Shown one piece after another: positions 26,817 to 36,076 of a stretch of DNA of 64,000 bases. This DNA is from Acidobacteriota bacterium (GTDB lineage Bacteria; Acidobacteriota; Blastocatellia; Pyrinomonadales; Pyrinomonadaceae). The number at the start of each line of letters is the position of its first letter. Position 1 is the stretch's first letter. The notes under the pieces are model-generated. The model was not told the origin of the DNA. It saw nothing but the letters and a program-made list of their open reading frames with translations, and ran no database searches. The position numbers were made by a program, and so were the translations under genes. Where the stretch lies: assembly GCA_016718135.1 (NCBI GenBank), contig JADKEF010000008.1, positions 62,001 through 126,000 of the forward strand, in the 5' to 3' direction.

Positions 26817-28100
26817 ATGCTACACGAGCACAAACTCATTCATGCTTTTGGGGCCCTCGCGGAGCTTGGCCAGGAGATAACGAACCGCAATAATTTTCAG
26901 GAAACGATCCGCACATCACTGCATTTGCTTTCCGGTGCTCTTGGCATCAGGCGTGGTGCTGTGGCGAGGTATTCACGGTTTGGGCATGAGCTGAATATGT
27001 TGGCAGTGCGTGGACTTGGCGAGGATTTTCCGCTTAGCCTGCTCCTCACGGGTGAGGATGAGCGCCAGTTTCTTTCGAATGGAATGGCTCCGATCGACAT
27101 CGGCGAGGCCCAGGTTTTGCCGTTCTTTCAGGTTCACAATGTTAGCTTTGACCAGCGTCGGCTTGAGCTGTTTGTGCCGCTTGTCGTGCGTGATGAGATC
27201 GTTGGTGCGATATTCCTCGGTGAAAAAGCGACGGGGGAAATTTACACTTCCTACGACAAAGAGATCATCTGTGCGATGGGCCAGCATATTGGCGTCGCAA
27301 TCGCTCAGCGTAATTTGATGGCAGAGATAGAGCGGCATTCTGAGGAGAATCGACGGCTATTCGATGAGATGCGGTCGACTTATCACGATACAGTGAAGGC
27401 TTTTGCCGCGGCGATCGACTGCAAGGACAAGTATACCGAGGGCCACTCCGTTCGGGTCGGCAAATTCTCCGAGATAATCGCGGCCGAACTAGGTTGGGGA
27501 ACAGAAGAGGTCGAGGGAGCCGCAGTTGCCGGTTATCTTCATGATGTTGGTAAACTCACGGTCGAGCGAAAGATCATCAACGCTCCTTATCGGATCAACG
27601 CAAAGGAATCAGCCGAGCTCAACAAGCATCCGGCCGTAGGTTACGAAATACTCCAGCCTATCCATCATCCATACACGGATGTGCCGCTTGCTGCGAAGTA
27701 CCATCACGAACGCCTAGATGGCCGTGGGTATCCGGATGGGTTATACGATCGGGAGATCCCGTACATCGCGAAGATCGTCAACCTTGCAGATTCGTTCGAT
27801 GCTATGACGACGGATCGGCCCTACAAAGCACGTCGACCGGCGAATGATGTCGTCGAGGATCTGACGCGAAATGCCGGAAAGCAGTTCTCCCCCGAGATTG
27901 TCACTGCTTTTCTGAGTGGAATGCTAAAAGAGCTAAAAGGCGAAGATCGCACTAAGCGATTTCGCCGTCTTCTTGGCCGCGACTATATGGAAGCCGAAGG
28001 ACTCGCGACCAAGGTGAAGTATGCACTGAACGAACTCGCCCCGACTACGCCGATGACATACATCGCTGCGGCGGGATCGGTTGGTTCCCAGACCAATTAG
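26817..28100 (+). CDS. GAF and HD-GYP domain phosphodiesterase
   Basis: 427 aa. A GAF-like sensor (~residues 20-165; VRDEIVGAIFLGEKATGEI) leads by a helix into an HD-GYP domain: IDCKDKYTEGHSVRVGKFSE, GYLHDVGKLTV (HD), HPAVGYEIL, AAKYHHERLDGRGYPDGL (HHxxxxGxGYP), KIVNLADSFDAMTTDRPYK. The key metal residues are intact, so c-di-GMP hydrolysis is likely. The ligand of GAF is unknown. Tail-to-tail with the LysR gene. Confidence 0.93.
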   Translation: MLHEHKLIHAFGALAELGQEITNRNNFQETIRTSLHLLSGALGIRRGAVARYSRFGHELNMLAVRGLGEDFPLSLLLTGEDERQFLSNGMAPIDIGEAQVLPFFQVHNVSFDQRRLELFVPLVVRDEIVGAIFLGEKATGEIYTSYDKEIICAMGQHIGVAIAQRNLMAEIERHSEENRRLFDEMRSTYHDTVKAFAAAIDCKDKYTEGHSVRVGKFSEIIAAELGWGTEEVEGAAVAGYLHDVGKLTVERKIINAPYRINAKESAELNKHPAVGYEILQPIHHPYTDVPLAAKYHHERLDGRGYPDGLYDREIPYIAKIVNLADSFDAMTTDRPYKARRPANDVVEDLTRNAGKQFSPEIVTAFLSGMLKELKGEDRTKRFRRLLGRDYMEAEGLATKVKYALNELAPTTPMTYIAAAGSVGSQTN

Positions 28101-28108
28101 AGAGACTC

Positions 28109-28999
28109 TCATGGGTTTCCCTGGCTCAGAAGTTCGACGAACTTTTTTGCGGCCAGCGATAAGGCTCTGTCGCTACGGTAGATAACGCCGACCGATCTTA
28201 TCCAGTATTTTTCGGCTAGTTCGATCACGGAGACAGTTCCGGCATTTCGGGCTTCGATTACGGCAGGTTCTGGAACGATCGCGAGGCCGAAGCCAACCTC
28301 GACCGCTCGCTTTATCGTTTCGATATTGTCGAATTCTGCGACTTTTTTCACCTCAACATTATTGGCCTTGAATATCTTGTCCATGGCCTTTCGCGTCGGC
28401 ACGTCGCGTTCGAAATGAACAAATTCTTCGCCGTCGAGCTCAGTGACCTTGACCTTTTTTCTGCTAGCAAACTTGTGTCCCGGCGGCGCGATAAGCACGA
28501 GCAGATTGTCGGGCATCGGCGTGATCGTTAGGCCGCGGCGAGGTTCCGGAAAGGCGAGAACGCCTAGTTCCACTGTCCCATTGAGAACATCGCGGACGAC
28601 GCGAGTCGTACGTGAATATTCAAGGTCGATCTTTGCAGCAGGGAACTTGGTCATGAATTCGCGAACCTTGGCTGGCAATTCATGCAGCCCGACACTATAA
28701 ACGGTCGCAACTTTGACCGTCCCTCCGATCTTGCCCACGACGCCACGGAGGCTTTCATTCAAATGCTCGTAGGCATCGAGAACCTGTTTTGATTCGCGAT
28801 AAAAGACCTCGCCCGCGGGAGTCAGTTTTACGTCGCGTCGGCCGCGTATGCGTTCAAGTAGCCGCCGCTTGAATTTCTCCTCAAGCGTTCGGATCTGCTG
28901 GCTGACGGCAGATTGCGTTATGAAGTTGCGCTCGGCCGCAAGCGAAAAGCTCTCGAGGTCAACAAGATCACAAAAGACTTTTAGCGTTTCAATGTGCAT
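28109..28999 (-). CDS. LysR-family transcriptional regulator
   Basis: 296 aa. The N-terminal winged HTH (MHIETLKVFCDLVDLESFSL, then ITQSAVSQQIRTLEEKF) is followed by a substrate-binding domain (VKVATVYSVGLHELPAKVRE, VVRDVLNGTVELGVLAFPEP, GFGLAIVPEPAV). The gene is divergent from sdhCAB with ~165 bases between, the usual arrangement of a LysR protein with its target, so regulation of succinate dehydrogenase is an inference. The effector is unknown. Confidence 0.92.
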   Translation of the reverse strand: MHIETLKVFCDLVDLESFSLAAERNFITQSAVSQQIRTLEEKFKRRLLERIRGRRDVKLTPAGEVFYRESKQVLDAYEHLNESLRGVVGKIGGTVKVATVYSVGLHELPAKVREFMTKFPAAKIDLEYSRTTRVVRDVLNGTVELGVLAFPEPRRGLTITPMPDNLLVLIAPPGHKFASRKKVKVTELDGEEFVHFERDVPTRKAMDKIFKANNVEVKKVAEFDNIETIKRAVEVGFGLAIVPEPAVIEARNAGTVSVIELAEKYWIRSVGVIYRSDRALSLAAKKFVELLSQGNP

Positions 29000-29165
29000 T
29001 TAGTTTAATAAGTGTAGCTATTTAATCTTTGCTACATTTTTCATTTTATCTTATCTAAGATTGGCCGTATCATAAAACCTTTAGACACGTGTTGCCGATG
29101 AGCACTGTTGACTAGTAGAATGCTGGAAACAGTAATATTTGGTAATTTTCGGGTAGATCGATAGG

Positions 29166-29879
29166 ATGGCGATAAAATTCTCCAAAACTTTCCTGCTGCG
29201 TAAGCTGCACCAGATCACGGGCATCGTGCCTCTGGGGATGTTCTTTTTTGTCCACATGTTCACGAACTCAAAGGCGATGAACGGTGCGGCGAGCTTTGAT
29301 AAGGCCGTTAAGGAGATACACGATATCCCTTATCTTCTCCTTATCGAGATTTTCGGCATATTTGTGCCGCTCCTCTTTCATTCCGTGTACGGAGTACTTA
29401 TTTCGGCCGAGGCCAAGCCAAACGTTCTCAACTACTCTTACGGAAGAAACTGGTTCTATGTCTTCCAACGAGCCACGGGAATTTTCTTGTTCTTTTTTCT
29501 CCTGTTTCATATCTTGAATCTGAGGTTTGGCGTGATTCCGGGGCTTAATATGACCCCTGTTGCCGGAAATGCGGATAAGGCGTTTTCAATAGTCGCTGCC
29601 GAATTCCAGATAACGTGGGTCCTGATTGTTTATATTCTTGGCGTACTTGCAACGGCCTGGCATCTCGCCTACGGGTTCTTCTTGTTCGCAGTCGATTGGG
29701 GAATTGTGATCGGTGAGAAGGCCCAGAAGGTCACGCTCGCCGCGAGCCTTGGTCTTGCGCTTATGCTTGCGGGCGTAGGAATCAACGCCGCCTTCGCATT
29801 TGTTCGTCCTTGCGGTCTTTTGCCCCAGGCTCTTTGTGAGGCTCCAAAAAAGCCAATTACCAGCGGGACTAAATTCTAG
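29166..29879 (+). CDS. sdhC: Succinate dehydrogenase cytochrome b558 subunit
   Basis: 237 aa, five membrane segments. LLRKLHQITGIVPLGMFFFV has the first heme-ligand His, and later HILNLRFG and TAWHLAYGFFLF carry others, as in the one-subunit di-heme anchors of complex II (B. subtilis/Bacteroidetes type). It passes electrons to quinone and fixes SdhAB to the membrane. Six bases before sdhA. A TTGACT/TAATAT pair at 29108-29138 is a possible but poorly spaced (19 bases) promoter. Confidence 0.92.
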   Translation: MAIKFSKTFLLRKLHQITGIVPLGMFFFVHMFTNSKAMNGAASFDKAVKEIHDIPYLLLIEIFGIFVPLLFHSVYGVLISAEAKPNVLNYSYGRNWFYVFQRATGIFLFFFLLFHILNLRFGVIPGLNMTPVAGNADKAFSIVAAEFQITWVLIVYILGVLATAWHLAYGFFLFAVDWGIVIGEKAQKVTLAASLGLALMLAGVGINAAFAFVRPCGLLPQALCEAPKKPITSGTKF

Positions 29880-29885
29880 TTTTAT

Positions 29886-31670
29886 ATGGCAACCTCTCTA
29901 AAAATAGCGATCGTGGGTGGTGGACTGGCTGGCCTGGCAGCGGCGATGAAGATAGCTGAGGCTGGGCACGAGGTCGATCTGATCTCGGTCGTGCCGGTCA
30001 AACGTTCGCACTCAGTGTGTGCTCAGGGCGGTATCAACGGAGCCGTAAATACCAAGGGCGAAGGCGACTCGCCCGCGAAGCATCTTGATGACACTGTTTA
30101 TGGCGGTGATTTTCTTGCCAATCAGCCACCGGTAAAACGGATGACTGACATGGCCCCGGAGATCATTTACCTTTTCGATCGAATGGGCGTGCCATTTTCT
30201 CGAACGAAAGAAGGCTTGATGGATTTCCGTCGGTTTGGCGGTACGCTCCATCACCGCACGGCATTTGCCGGAGCCTCGACAGGGCAGCAGCTTCTTTACG
30301 CTCTTGACGAGCAGGTACGGCGTTGGGAAGTTGAGAAAAAAGTTACTAAATACGAAGGCTGGGAAATGCTTTCGCTCGTGATGGACGATCATCAGGTTTG
30401 CCGCGGCCTTATTGCGATGAATCTGCAAACGCTTGAGCTTAAGTCGTTTGCAGCAGATGCCGTCATCATGGCGACCGGCGGACCGGGCATGGTCTTTGGC
30501 AAATCGACAAATTCGCAAACGTGCACGGGAAGTGCGGTCGCCGCCTGCTATCAACAGGGTGCTCGATATGCTAATGGCGAATTTATTCAGGTACATCCGA
30601 CGTCGATCCCAGGTGAGGATAAGTTAAGACTCATGTCCGAATCGGCCCGCGGCGAAGGCGGCCGCGTTTGGGTGCCGCGCGACCCGCAGGACGCGAGAAA
30701 GCCGAAAGACATTCCGGATGGCGAGCGTTGGTACTTCCTCGAAGAAAAATATCCGGCATACGGCAATCTCGTCCCGCGTGATATCGCAACGCGTGAGATC
30801 TTTCAAGTTTGTCTCGAAGGTCACGGCGTTGGCGGCGAAAATCAGGTCTATCTTGATCTAACGCACATTCCGGCCGAGACGCTGACACGCAAACTGGGGG
30901 CGATCCTTGAGATCTACGAAATGTTCGTCGGCGACGACCCGCGATATGTGCCGATGCGAATTTTCCCCGGCGTTCACTATTCGATGGGCGGCCTCTGGGT
31001 TGATTTCGAACAAAGAACCAATGTCCCAGGGCTCTTCGCGGCGGGTGAATGCGATTATTCGATCCACGGCGCGAACCGGCTCGGGGCGAATTCATTGCTG
31101 TCCTGTGTTTACGGTGGATTTGTTGCCGCACCGTCGGCGATCGAGTACGCAAAGAACGTCGAGCGCGGTTCGACAGAAACGAATGGCATCTACGACGCCG
31201 AGCTTAAGAAGCAGCAGGCCCTGAACGATGAGATAATCGGCAGCGAGGGCGGCGAAAATCAATACAAACTGCACGAAGAAATGGGCAAGGTGATGACCGA
31301 TAACGTTACCGTTGTCCGCTACAACGACCGGCTTCAGGCTACCGATGATAAGCTGGTTGAATTGCAGGACCGCTTCAAGAAAATTTCGATCAACGATTCA
31401 AATCTCTGGGCGACTCAGGCCGTCCCGCACGCACGTCAACTAAGGAACATGCTCGATCTTGCTCGCGTCATCACGCTCGGGGCACTGAACCGCGACGAGT
31501 CGCGCGGTGCTCATTACAAACCCGACTTTCCGGATCGTGATGACGAGAAGTTTATGAAGACGACCGTCGCGGAATACTCCGCCGAGGCTCCGGTGCTGAG
31601 CTACGAGGCGGTTGATGTTTCGCTTGTAGAACCGAGAAAGAGAGATTATTCAGCGAAGAAGAAAGGCTAA
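29886..31670 (+). CDS. sdhA: Succinate dehydrogenase flavoprotein subunit
   Basis: 594 aa. FAD-binding GGGLAGLAAAMKIAEAGHEV at the N-terminus, HSVCAQGGINGA with the His for covalent FAD attachment, GGTLHHRTAFAGASTG, the active-site region VHPTSIPGEDKL with SARGEGGRVWV, HYSMGGLWVD and RLGANSLLSCVYGG near the C-terminus. It oxidises succinate to fumarate in the TCA cycle. Its stop codon overlaps the sdhB start by one base (TAATG). The short, b558-type enzyme can also work as a fumarate reductase in some lineages. Confidence 0.97.
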   Translation: MATSLKIAIVGGGLAGLAAAMKIAEAGHEVDLISVVPVKRSHSVCAQGGINGAVNTKGEGDSPAKHLDDTVYGGDFLANQPPVKRMTDMAPEIIYLFDRMGVPFSRTKEGLMDFRRFGGTLHHRTAFAGASTGQQLLYALDEQVRRWEVEKKVTKYEGWEMLSLVMDDHQVCRGLIAMNLQTLELKSFAADAVIMATGGPGMVFGKSTNSQTCTGSAVAACYQQGARYANGEFIQVHPTSIPGEDKLRLMSESARGEGGRVWVPRDPQDARKPKDIPDGERWYFLEEKYPAYGNLVPRDIATREIFQVCLEGHGVGGENQVYLDLTHIPAETLTRKLGAILEIYEMFVGDDPRYVPMRIFPGVHYSMGGLWVDFEQRTNVPGLFAAGECDYSIHGANRLGANSLLSCVYGGFVAAPSAIEYAKNVERGSTETNGIYDAELKKQQALNDEIIGSEGGENQYKLHEEMGKVMTDNVTVVRYNDRLQATDDKLVELQDRFKKISINDSNLWATQAVPHARQLRNMLDLARVITLGALNRDESRGAHYKPDFPDRDDEKFMKTTVAEYSAEAPVLSYEAVDVSLVEPRKRDYSAKKKG

Positions 31671-32470
31671 TGACCACCAACGCACACATAGAGAAAAAGC
31701 GGCTTGATAATCCGCCGGCGACGATCAAATTCAAGATCCAGCGGCGCGAGCGGGAAGGCGCATCGGCGCATTGGGAAACGTTTGAGCTGCAATATCGGCG
31801 TAATCTGAATGTGATCTCGGCGTTGATGGAGATCCGTAAGAATCCGGTTACGGTTGATGGCAAGCAGACAACCCCACCGGTGTGGGATATGTCGTGTCTC
31901 GAACAGGTGTGCGGTATCTGCACGATGGTGATCGACGGCAAGGTGCGTCAGTCCTGTTCCGCGTTGATCGACGATCTGTTGCTCGCTTCGAATTCGGATA
32001 CAGTGAGTCTCGCTCCGATGTCTAAGTTTCCAAATGTCCGCGATCTCAAGGTAGATCGCTCAAAGATGTTCGACCACCTCAAACAGGTCAACGCCTGGAT
32101 CGAACTTGACGGCAGCTACGACCTCGGCCCGGGGCCCCACATTTCAAACGCGACCGCACAGGAACGCTATGACCTTTCCCGCTGCATGACCTGCGGCTGC
32201 TGCCTCGAGGCCTGCCCGCAATACGGTGACGATAATTACATCGGCCCCCAGGCCATCGCACAGGCTCGCCTGTTCAACATGCATCCCACCGGCCAGAACA
32301 CTAAAGAAGAACGACTGAATGGCCTCCTCGGCGATGATGGCATCGGCAACTGCGGCAACGCCCAAAACTGCATCCAGGTTTGCCCAATGTCCGTCCCGCT
32401 CACCAAAGCGATCTACGAGACGAATCGCGATATAACTGTTGATGCGTTATTTGGGTGGTTGAAGAAGTAA
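31670..32470 (+). CDS. sdhB: Succinate dehydrogenase iron-sulfur subunit
   Basis: 266 aa. The N-terminal plant-type ferredoxin motif CLEQVCGICTMVIDG plus RQSC binds [2Fe-2S]; the C-terminal half has CMTCGCCLEACPQY for [4Fe-4S] and CGNAQNCIQVCPMSVPLT for [3Fe-4S]. It carries electrons from FAD in SdhA to heme in SdhC. Last gene of sdhCAB; followed at once by a long hairpin repeat that can act as terminator. Confidence 0.97.
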   Translation: MTTNAHIEKKRLDNPPATIKFKIQRREREGASAHWETFELQYRRNLNVISALMEIRKNPVTVDGKQTTPPVWDMSCLEQVCGICTMVIDGKVRQSCSALIDDLLLASNSDTVSLAPMSKFPNVRDLKVDRSKMFDHLKQVNAWIELDGSYDLGPGPHISNATAQERYDLSRCMTCGCCLEACPQYGDDNYIGPQAIAQARLFNMHPTGQNTKEERLNGLLGDDGIGNCGNAQNCIQVCPMSVPLTKAIYETNRDITVDALFGWLKK

Positions 32471-32476
32471 GAAGTT

Positions 32477-32551
32477 TTGCCCGCGGAATACGCGAAAAGA
32501 CGCTAAAAGGAGATAGTCCTTTTAGCGTCTTTTTGCGTATCTCGCGGGCAA
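32477..32551. repeat. Palindromic repeat/terminator, second TTTGCCCGCG family copy
   Basis: The outer arms (TTTGCCCGCGGAATACGCGA and complement) flank a perfect 13-bp inner stem GACGCTAAAAGGA/TCCTTTTAGCGTC with a 5-base loop, followed by TTTTT. It lies between the convergent sdhB and ispH and can terminate both. The outer arms match the 12880-12967 element. Confidence 0.88.
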
Positions 32552-32557
32552 TAGATC

Positions 32558-33424
32558 TTATGGCATTAGGCCGATCGATTGTTCGTTGCCAATTCCTTTC
32601 AGATGCTTGACGATCTTCTGGATTAGCCATTCCGGGGTTGAGGCTCCGGCGGTGACGCCTACTTTTTGGGCTCCGATGAGATCGGTTGGGTTGATCTCGT
32701 CCTCGGTTTCGATGAGGAAGCTCCGCTCGCACTGTTCTTTGCATACAGCGAGCAGCTTGACGCTGTTTGACGAGTGGCGGCCGCCGATGATGTAAAAGGC
32801 ATCGACCATTCCGGCGAGCGCACGGGCCGCTTCCTGGCGGTCGCGGGTGGCAGAGCAGATGGTGTTAACGATCTCGACCTGATCGTCAGTTTTTGATTTG
32901 ATCGCCTCGGCGGTGTCGAAGAAAGTCTTTGACTTGATAGTCGTTTGCGAAACGACGAGTGGCCTACGGAGACGAGGCAGCAGGTCGAGCTCGGATTCGT
33001 CGCGGATAATGAAAGCGTGGTCCGGCGCATAGCCTTTGACTCCGATCATTTCAGGATGATCCGGTGCTCCGACGATAACTACATGGCGATCTTCGGCGGC
33101 GGCCCGTGCGGCAAGTTTTTGAACTCGTGTTACGAAAGGACAGGTCGCATCGACCACCTTAGAGGCTTTTTCCTCAAGTTCTTTTTGAACTTCCGGTGTC
33201 ACTCCGTGGGCACGAATGACGGCGGTTTCGCCTCGAGTGATCTGCACCGGCGAGTCAATCGTAGTAACACCGTCGTGTGCCAGCCGCTGCATTTCCTGCT
33301 TATTGTGGATGAGGGGCCCGAGGCTGCGAACGGTTTCGCCCGCCGCAACAGCTTCTTCGACCATATCGACGGCGCGTTCGACTCCAAAACAAAATCCGTA
33401 TTCATCGGCTAGCAGTACTTGCAT
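32558..33424 (-). CDS. ispH: 4-hydroxy-3-methylbut-2-enyl diphosphate reductase IspH
   Basis: 288 aa. IspH makes IPP and DMAPP in the last step of the MEP isoprenoid pathway, using a [4Fe-4S] cluster. The three cluster cysteines are in YGFCFGVERAVD (~residue 12), DATCPFVTR (~95) and NTICSATRDRQEAA (~187); conserved HGVTPEV, GAPDHPEMIGVKG and SSNSVKLL, and GASTPEWLI at the end, fit the family. Length is standard. No downstream operon partner: it ends against the repeat at 32477. Confidence 0.97.
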   Translation of the reverse strand: MQVLLADEYGFCFGVERAVDMVEEAVAAGETVRSLGPLIHNKQEMQRLAHDGVTTIDSPVQITRGETAVIRAHGVTPEVQKELEEKASKVVDATCPFVTRVQKLAARAAAEDRHVVIVGAPDHPEMIGVKGYAPDHAFIIRDESELDLLPRLRRPLVVSQTTIKSKTFFDTAEAIKSKTDDQVEIVNTICSATRDRQEAARALAGMVDAFYIIGGRHSSNSVKLLAVCKEQCERSFLIETEDEINPTDLIGAQKVGVTAGASTPEWLIQKIVKHLKGIGNEQSIGLMP

Positions 33425-33626
33425 TTTGTAAAACCTTAACTCTATCTACCAATAAATTCTAACTTCTTCTACCCCTGATTCTAGCAAATGGACAGTCGAA
33501 ACGAAACCGAATCTCGGACAGCACTCATTCCCCGCTGAGGGGAATCTCTCTGGACTTTGAATACGTCGCTCGCCTTCAAACAGATGCAAGCGGAGCCCGG
33601 ATGTGAGACTGATCTAGTTGACATGA

Positions 33627-34916
33627 TCAACGCACAGGCTCACGTAGAATCACTTCTGCAGCAGCAGACGCGATGGCGGCGGCGGCAGAGTTCGACACTT
33701 TAAGATGAGCAAGTTGGCGAAGAGCCTCGCCGGTACGTGAAAGCAGGCGGACGAGGTCGCCTTCTTCGGCCTTTGTGCGGTCGACCAGTTCGTCCCATGT
33801 CATTCCGGCGGTCCAGCGCTCGGCGGCGGCTGCGGCGGAGTAATTTATTTCTTCGGCAGGCTCGACGCCGTTTTTCCATTCAACATTTGAAACCGCAACT
33901 ACGATGTCTTCGAAATCCGTAAGGATCCCACCCATCCGTCGGGTACCCCGCATTTCACCGTAGCTCCGCTCGGCATCAGCGGCGACAGATGCCATCAGGC
34001 CTGCGGCTTCTGAGATAGTAAGCTCGTCAAACGTACCTTGTTTAAGAGCTTCGCCCACCAATAGAGGCCGATCGATTCGCAGATCGGCGAGCCATTTTCC
34101 GGATTCCGTAACGACTTCTGCTTCGCGGTCGATATAACCAAAATGGTCGAGGACGCGGGCACGGTCTTCGAAAGGCTGCCAAATGAGATCACCTATCCGC
34201 TCGACCTTGGCGGCGTTACGCTTCTCCCGAAAGGCAAAACTTCGTTCGGCGATCTCGCGAACCTGCTCGAAGTTACTGAATGCGTCGAGGAGATTTAGAA
34301 GGCTCGTATAGGTTGCACGGAAGCGGCTTTCGAGGGCATCGGGCGGAGCCTTAAGCAGTTCGGCGATCTTCCTTGGATTCTGAAACTGACCTGGGGCAAG
34401 GACAACAAACCCAACATTGTCACGCCCACGTCGGCCGGCACGCCCGGTCATCTGCTGCAATTCACTCGCGGTCAGAGCCCTCCAACCGTCGTTGCCGCGT
34501 GTGTCGGCATTGCTTATGACAACTGTTCGAGCCGGAAAGTCGACACCAGCAGCAACCGTAGATGTGGCAAACAGTGCATTTAGCAGCCCCCCCGACATCA
34601 TCCGTTCGATCAGCAACTTCCAAGACGGAATGTGACCCGCATGATGGGCAGCAACACCGGCATGAACGATCACCTTGGCGTGTTTGTGATCTAGAACTTC
34701 TGGAAAATTCGCCGCAAACCCATCAAAGATCTCCTGCCGCATTTTCTGCCGCTCCGGTTCGTTTCGCTGCGATTTGTCCATCGCGACTTCAGACGCCGCT
34801 TCGTCGCAACGTCGCCGTGTTGGGAGAAACACGATCGCGGGCAGCAGATTGAAGCCGCGAAGAGCTATGATCAGCTTTGGCGGTGAGATGTCAGGGCGTT
34901 GTTGGTCCATGGCCAT
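33627..34916 (-). CDS. Ski2/HelY-like helicase fragment lacking the N-terminal ATPase lobe
   Basis: 429 aa from ATG 34916, one base after coaX. It begins directly at the second RecA lobe: PAIVFLPTRRRCDEAA (motif IV region), VHAGVAAHHAGHIPSWK, ATSTVAAGVDFPARTVVIS (motif V), QQMTGRAGRRGRDNVGFVVL (motif VI), then a C-terminal helical DSHCT-like region. The first lobe, with Walker A and DExH, is missing and coaX occupies the upstream DNA, so this is half an enzyme: a truncation or a protein that works with a partner. The C-terminus (~420-429) ends normally. Confidence 0.85.
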   Translation of the reverse strand: MAMDQQRPDISPPKLIIALRGFNLLPAIVFLPTRRRCDEAASEVAMDKSQRNEPERQKMRQEIFDGFAANFPEVLDHKHAKVIVHAGVAAHHAGHIPSWKLLIERMMSGGLLNALFATSTVAAGVDFPARTVVISNADTRGNDGWRALTASELQQMTGRAGRRGRDNVGFVVLAPGQFQNPRKIAELLKAPPDALESRFRATYTSLLNLLDAFSNFEQVREIAERSFAFREKRNAAKVERIGDLIWQPFEDRARVLDHFGYIDREAEVVTESGKWLADLRIDRPLLVGEALKQGTFDELTISEAAGLMASVAADAERSYGEMRGTRRMGGILTDFEDIVVAVSNVEWKNGVEPAEEINYSAAAAAERWTAGMTWDELVDRTKAEEGDLVRLLSRTGEALRQLAHLKVSNSAAAAIASAAAEVILREPVR

Positions 34917-34917
34917 A

Positions 34918-35664
34918 CTAGTGTAATCGGCGATATAACCTGTAAAGCCCGTCAAGCATCAGGTCGGGATCGACGACGTCAATTTGCGAAGTGTTTTCCG
35001 CGATCAGCGAAGCGAAACCACCAGTCGCAATAACCTTCAGTCTATCGCCGATCTCTTCTTTGACCGCCGAGAGCAAACCGTCGACCAGTCCAAAATATCC
35101 GCGAACAATTCCAGACTGGAGCGATCCAACCGTTGTGTTTTGGATCACGGTCGGAGGTTTATCGATCTCAACCTCGGGAAGGCGCGACGTCGTCAATTTG
35201 AGGGCAGTCGCCAGCGTGTTCATTCCGGGAGCAATTAGGCCGCCTTTCAAAACGCGGTTTTCGTCAACTACGTCGATCGTGAGGGCGGTCCCAAAGCTGC
35301 AGACGATGCAAGGTGCACCATACTTCTCGACCGCCGAAAATGTGTTTACGAGACGATCCGAGCCCGCGTCCTCGAGCGGGAAGTAGTCGATCTGCATGCC
35401 GAAGTCGAGATCGTTCGTGACAAGCATTGCGTCGACACCAAATTGTGAGGAGATAAACGACAGCATCGCCGAGTTGATCTCGTGGACAACTGAGCTCACT
35501 ATCGCGGCGTTTATGCCTTGGAAGAGTTTGTCGGCTAAGGCCTTTGTGAGGCCTTCTGCGGTGATGTCGCGGATCGTCGGGATCGAGAGTTTGGAAACGA
35601 GCTGTTCGCCGTCGAAGAGGCCGAACTTGATGCGGGAATTTCCGATGTCAACAGCGAGGAGCAT
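34918..35664 (-). CDS. coaX: Type III pantothenate kinase CoaX
   Basis: 248 aa from ATG 35664 (a TTG 12 bases earlier is less likely). MLLAVDIGNSRIKFGLFDG is the ASKHA phosphate-binding start; ERYF-like region DYFPLEDAGSDRLVN, CSFGTALTIDVVDE and KGGLIAPGMNTLATAL match type III PanK. It phosphorylates pantothenate, the first step of CoA synthesis. Pairing with birA in one leftward run is common in bacteria; here three other genes lie between them. Its stop is one base before the helicase fragment start. Confidence 0.95.
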   Translation of the reverse strand: MLLAVDIGNSRIKFGLFDGEQLVSKLSIPTIRDITAEGLTKALADKLFQGINAAIVSSVVHEINSAMLSFISSQFGVDAMLVTNDLDFGMQIDYFPLEDAGSDRLVNTFSAVEKYGAPCIVCSFGTALTIDVVDENRVLKGGLIAPGMNTLATALKLTTSRLPEVEIDKPPTVIQNTTVGSLQSGIVRGYFGLVDGLLSAVKEEIGDRLKVIATGGFASLIAENTSQIDVVDPDLMLDGLYRLYRRLH

Positions 35665-35672
35665 GTAGTAGT

Positions 35673-35735
35673 TCAATTACGAATTACGAATTTTAGATTT
35701 CGGATCGTAATTCGTAATTGTTAATTTGTAATTGA
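35673..35735. repeat. AT-rich inverted repeat, AATTACGAATTACGAATT family
   Basis: TCAATTACGAATTACGAATT pairs with the complement AATTCGTAATTGTTAATTTG followed by GTAATTGA, making an imperfect palindrome that fills the gap before coaX. Confidence 0.75.
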
Positions 35736-35737
35736 GT

Positions 35738-36067
35738 TTAGCCTTGCAGCGGCAGCCCGTCGTAGATCACGTTCCAACCATTTACGCGGCTGGTGCGTAG
35801 GCTCTTCGTGAACCACTCAACAGCGGCGGTCGGGTCGTCGTAGATCTGGACTGCGGGGCGGTCTTCGCGGGGATCGACCCGGCAGATGGCGGCGCCGACG
35901 GAGGCCGTTTTGATGCAGAGGAGAGCGATCATGTCGTTCTTCTGCATCACGGCTGTTCGCATCGAAACGTCGTCGTGGTCGATCTCGAATTCGTCAAATT
36001 CGATCAGGTCTTCGTCAAATTCTTCGTCGATGTCCCATTCGGACTCGGATTTGTAAGGGTCACTCAT
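35738..36067 (-). CDS. Small acidic hypothetical protein
   Basis: 109 aa. Residues ~8-33 are very acidic (EWDIDEEFDEDLIEFDEFEI), followed by a compact region (MIALLCIKTASVGAAICRVD) and an Asp/Trp-rich C-terminus. No family recognised. Nine bases after the VanW-like gene in a shared leftward run, so probably co-transcribed. The acidic tail resembles proteins that bind basic partners, but that is speculation. Confidence 0.6.
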   Translation of the reverse strand: MSDPYKSESEWDIDEEFDEDLIEFDEFEIDHDDVSMRTAVMQKNDMIALLCIKTASVGAAICRVDPREDRPAVQIYDDPTAAVEWFTKSLRTSRVNGWNVIYDGLPLQG

Positions 36068-36076
36068 AAAGCTTAC

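Noticed and set aside
30012..31152. Reverse-strand ORFs inside sdhA
   Set aside because: Shadow frames; sdhA is clearly coding by conserved motifs.
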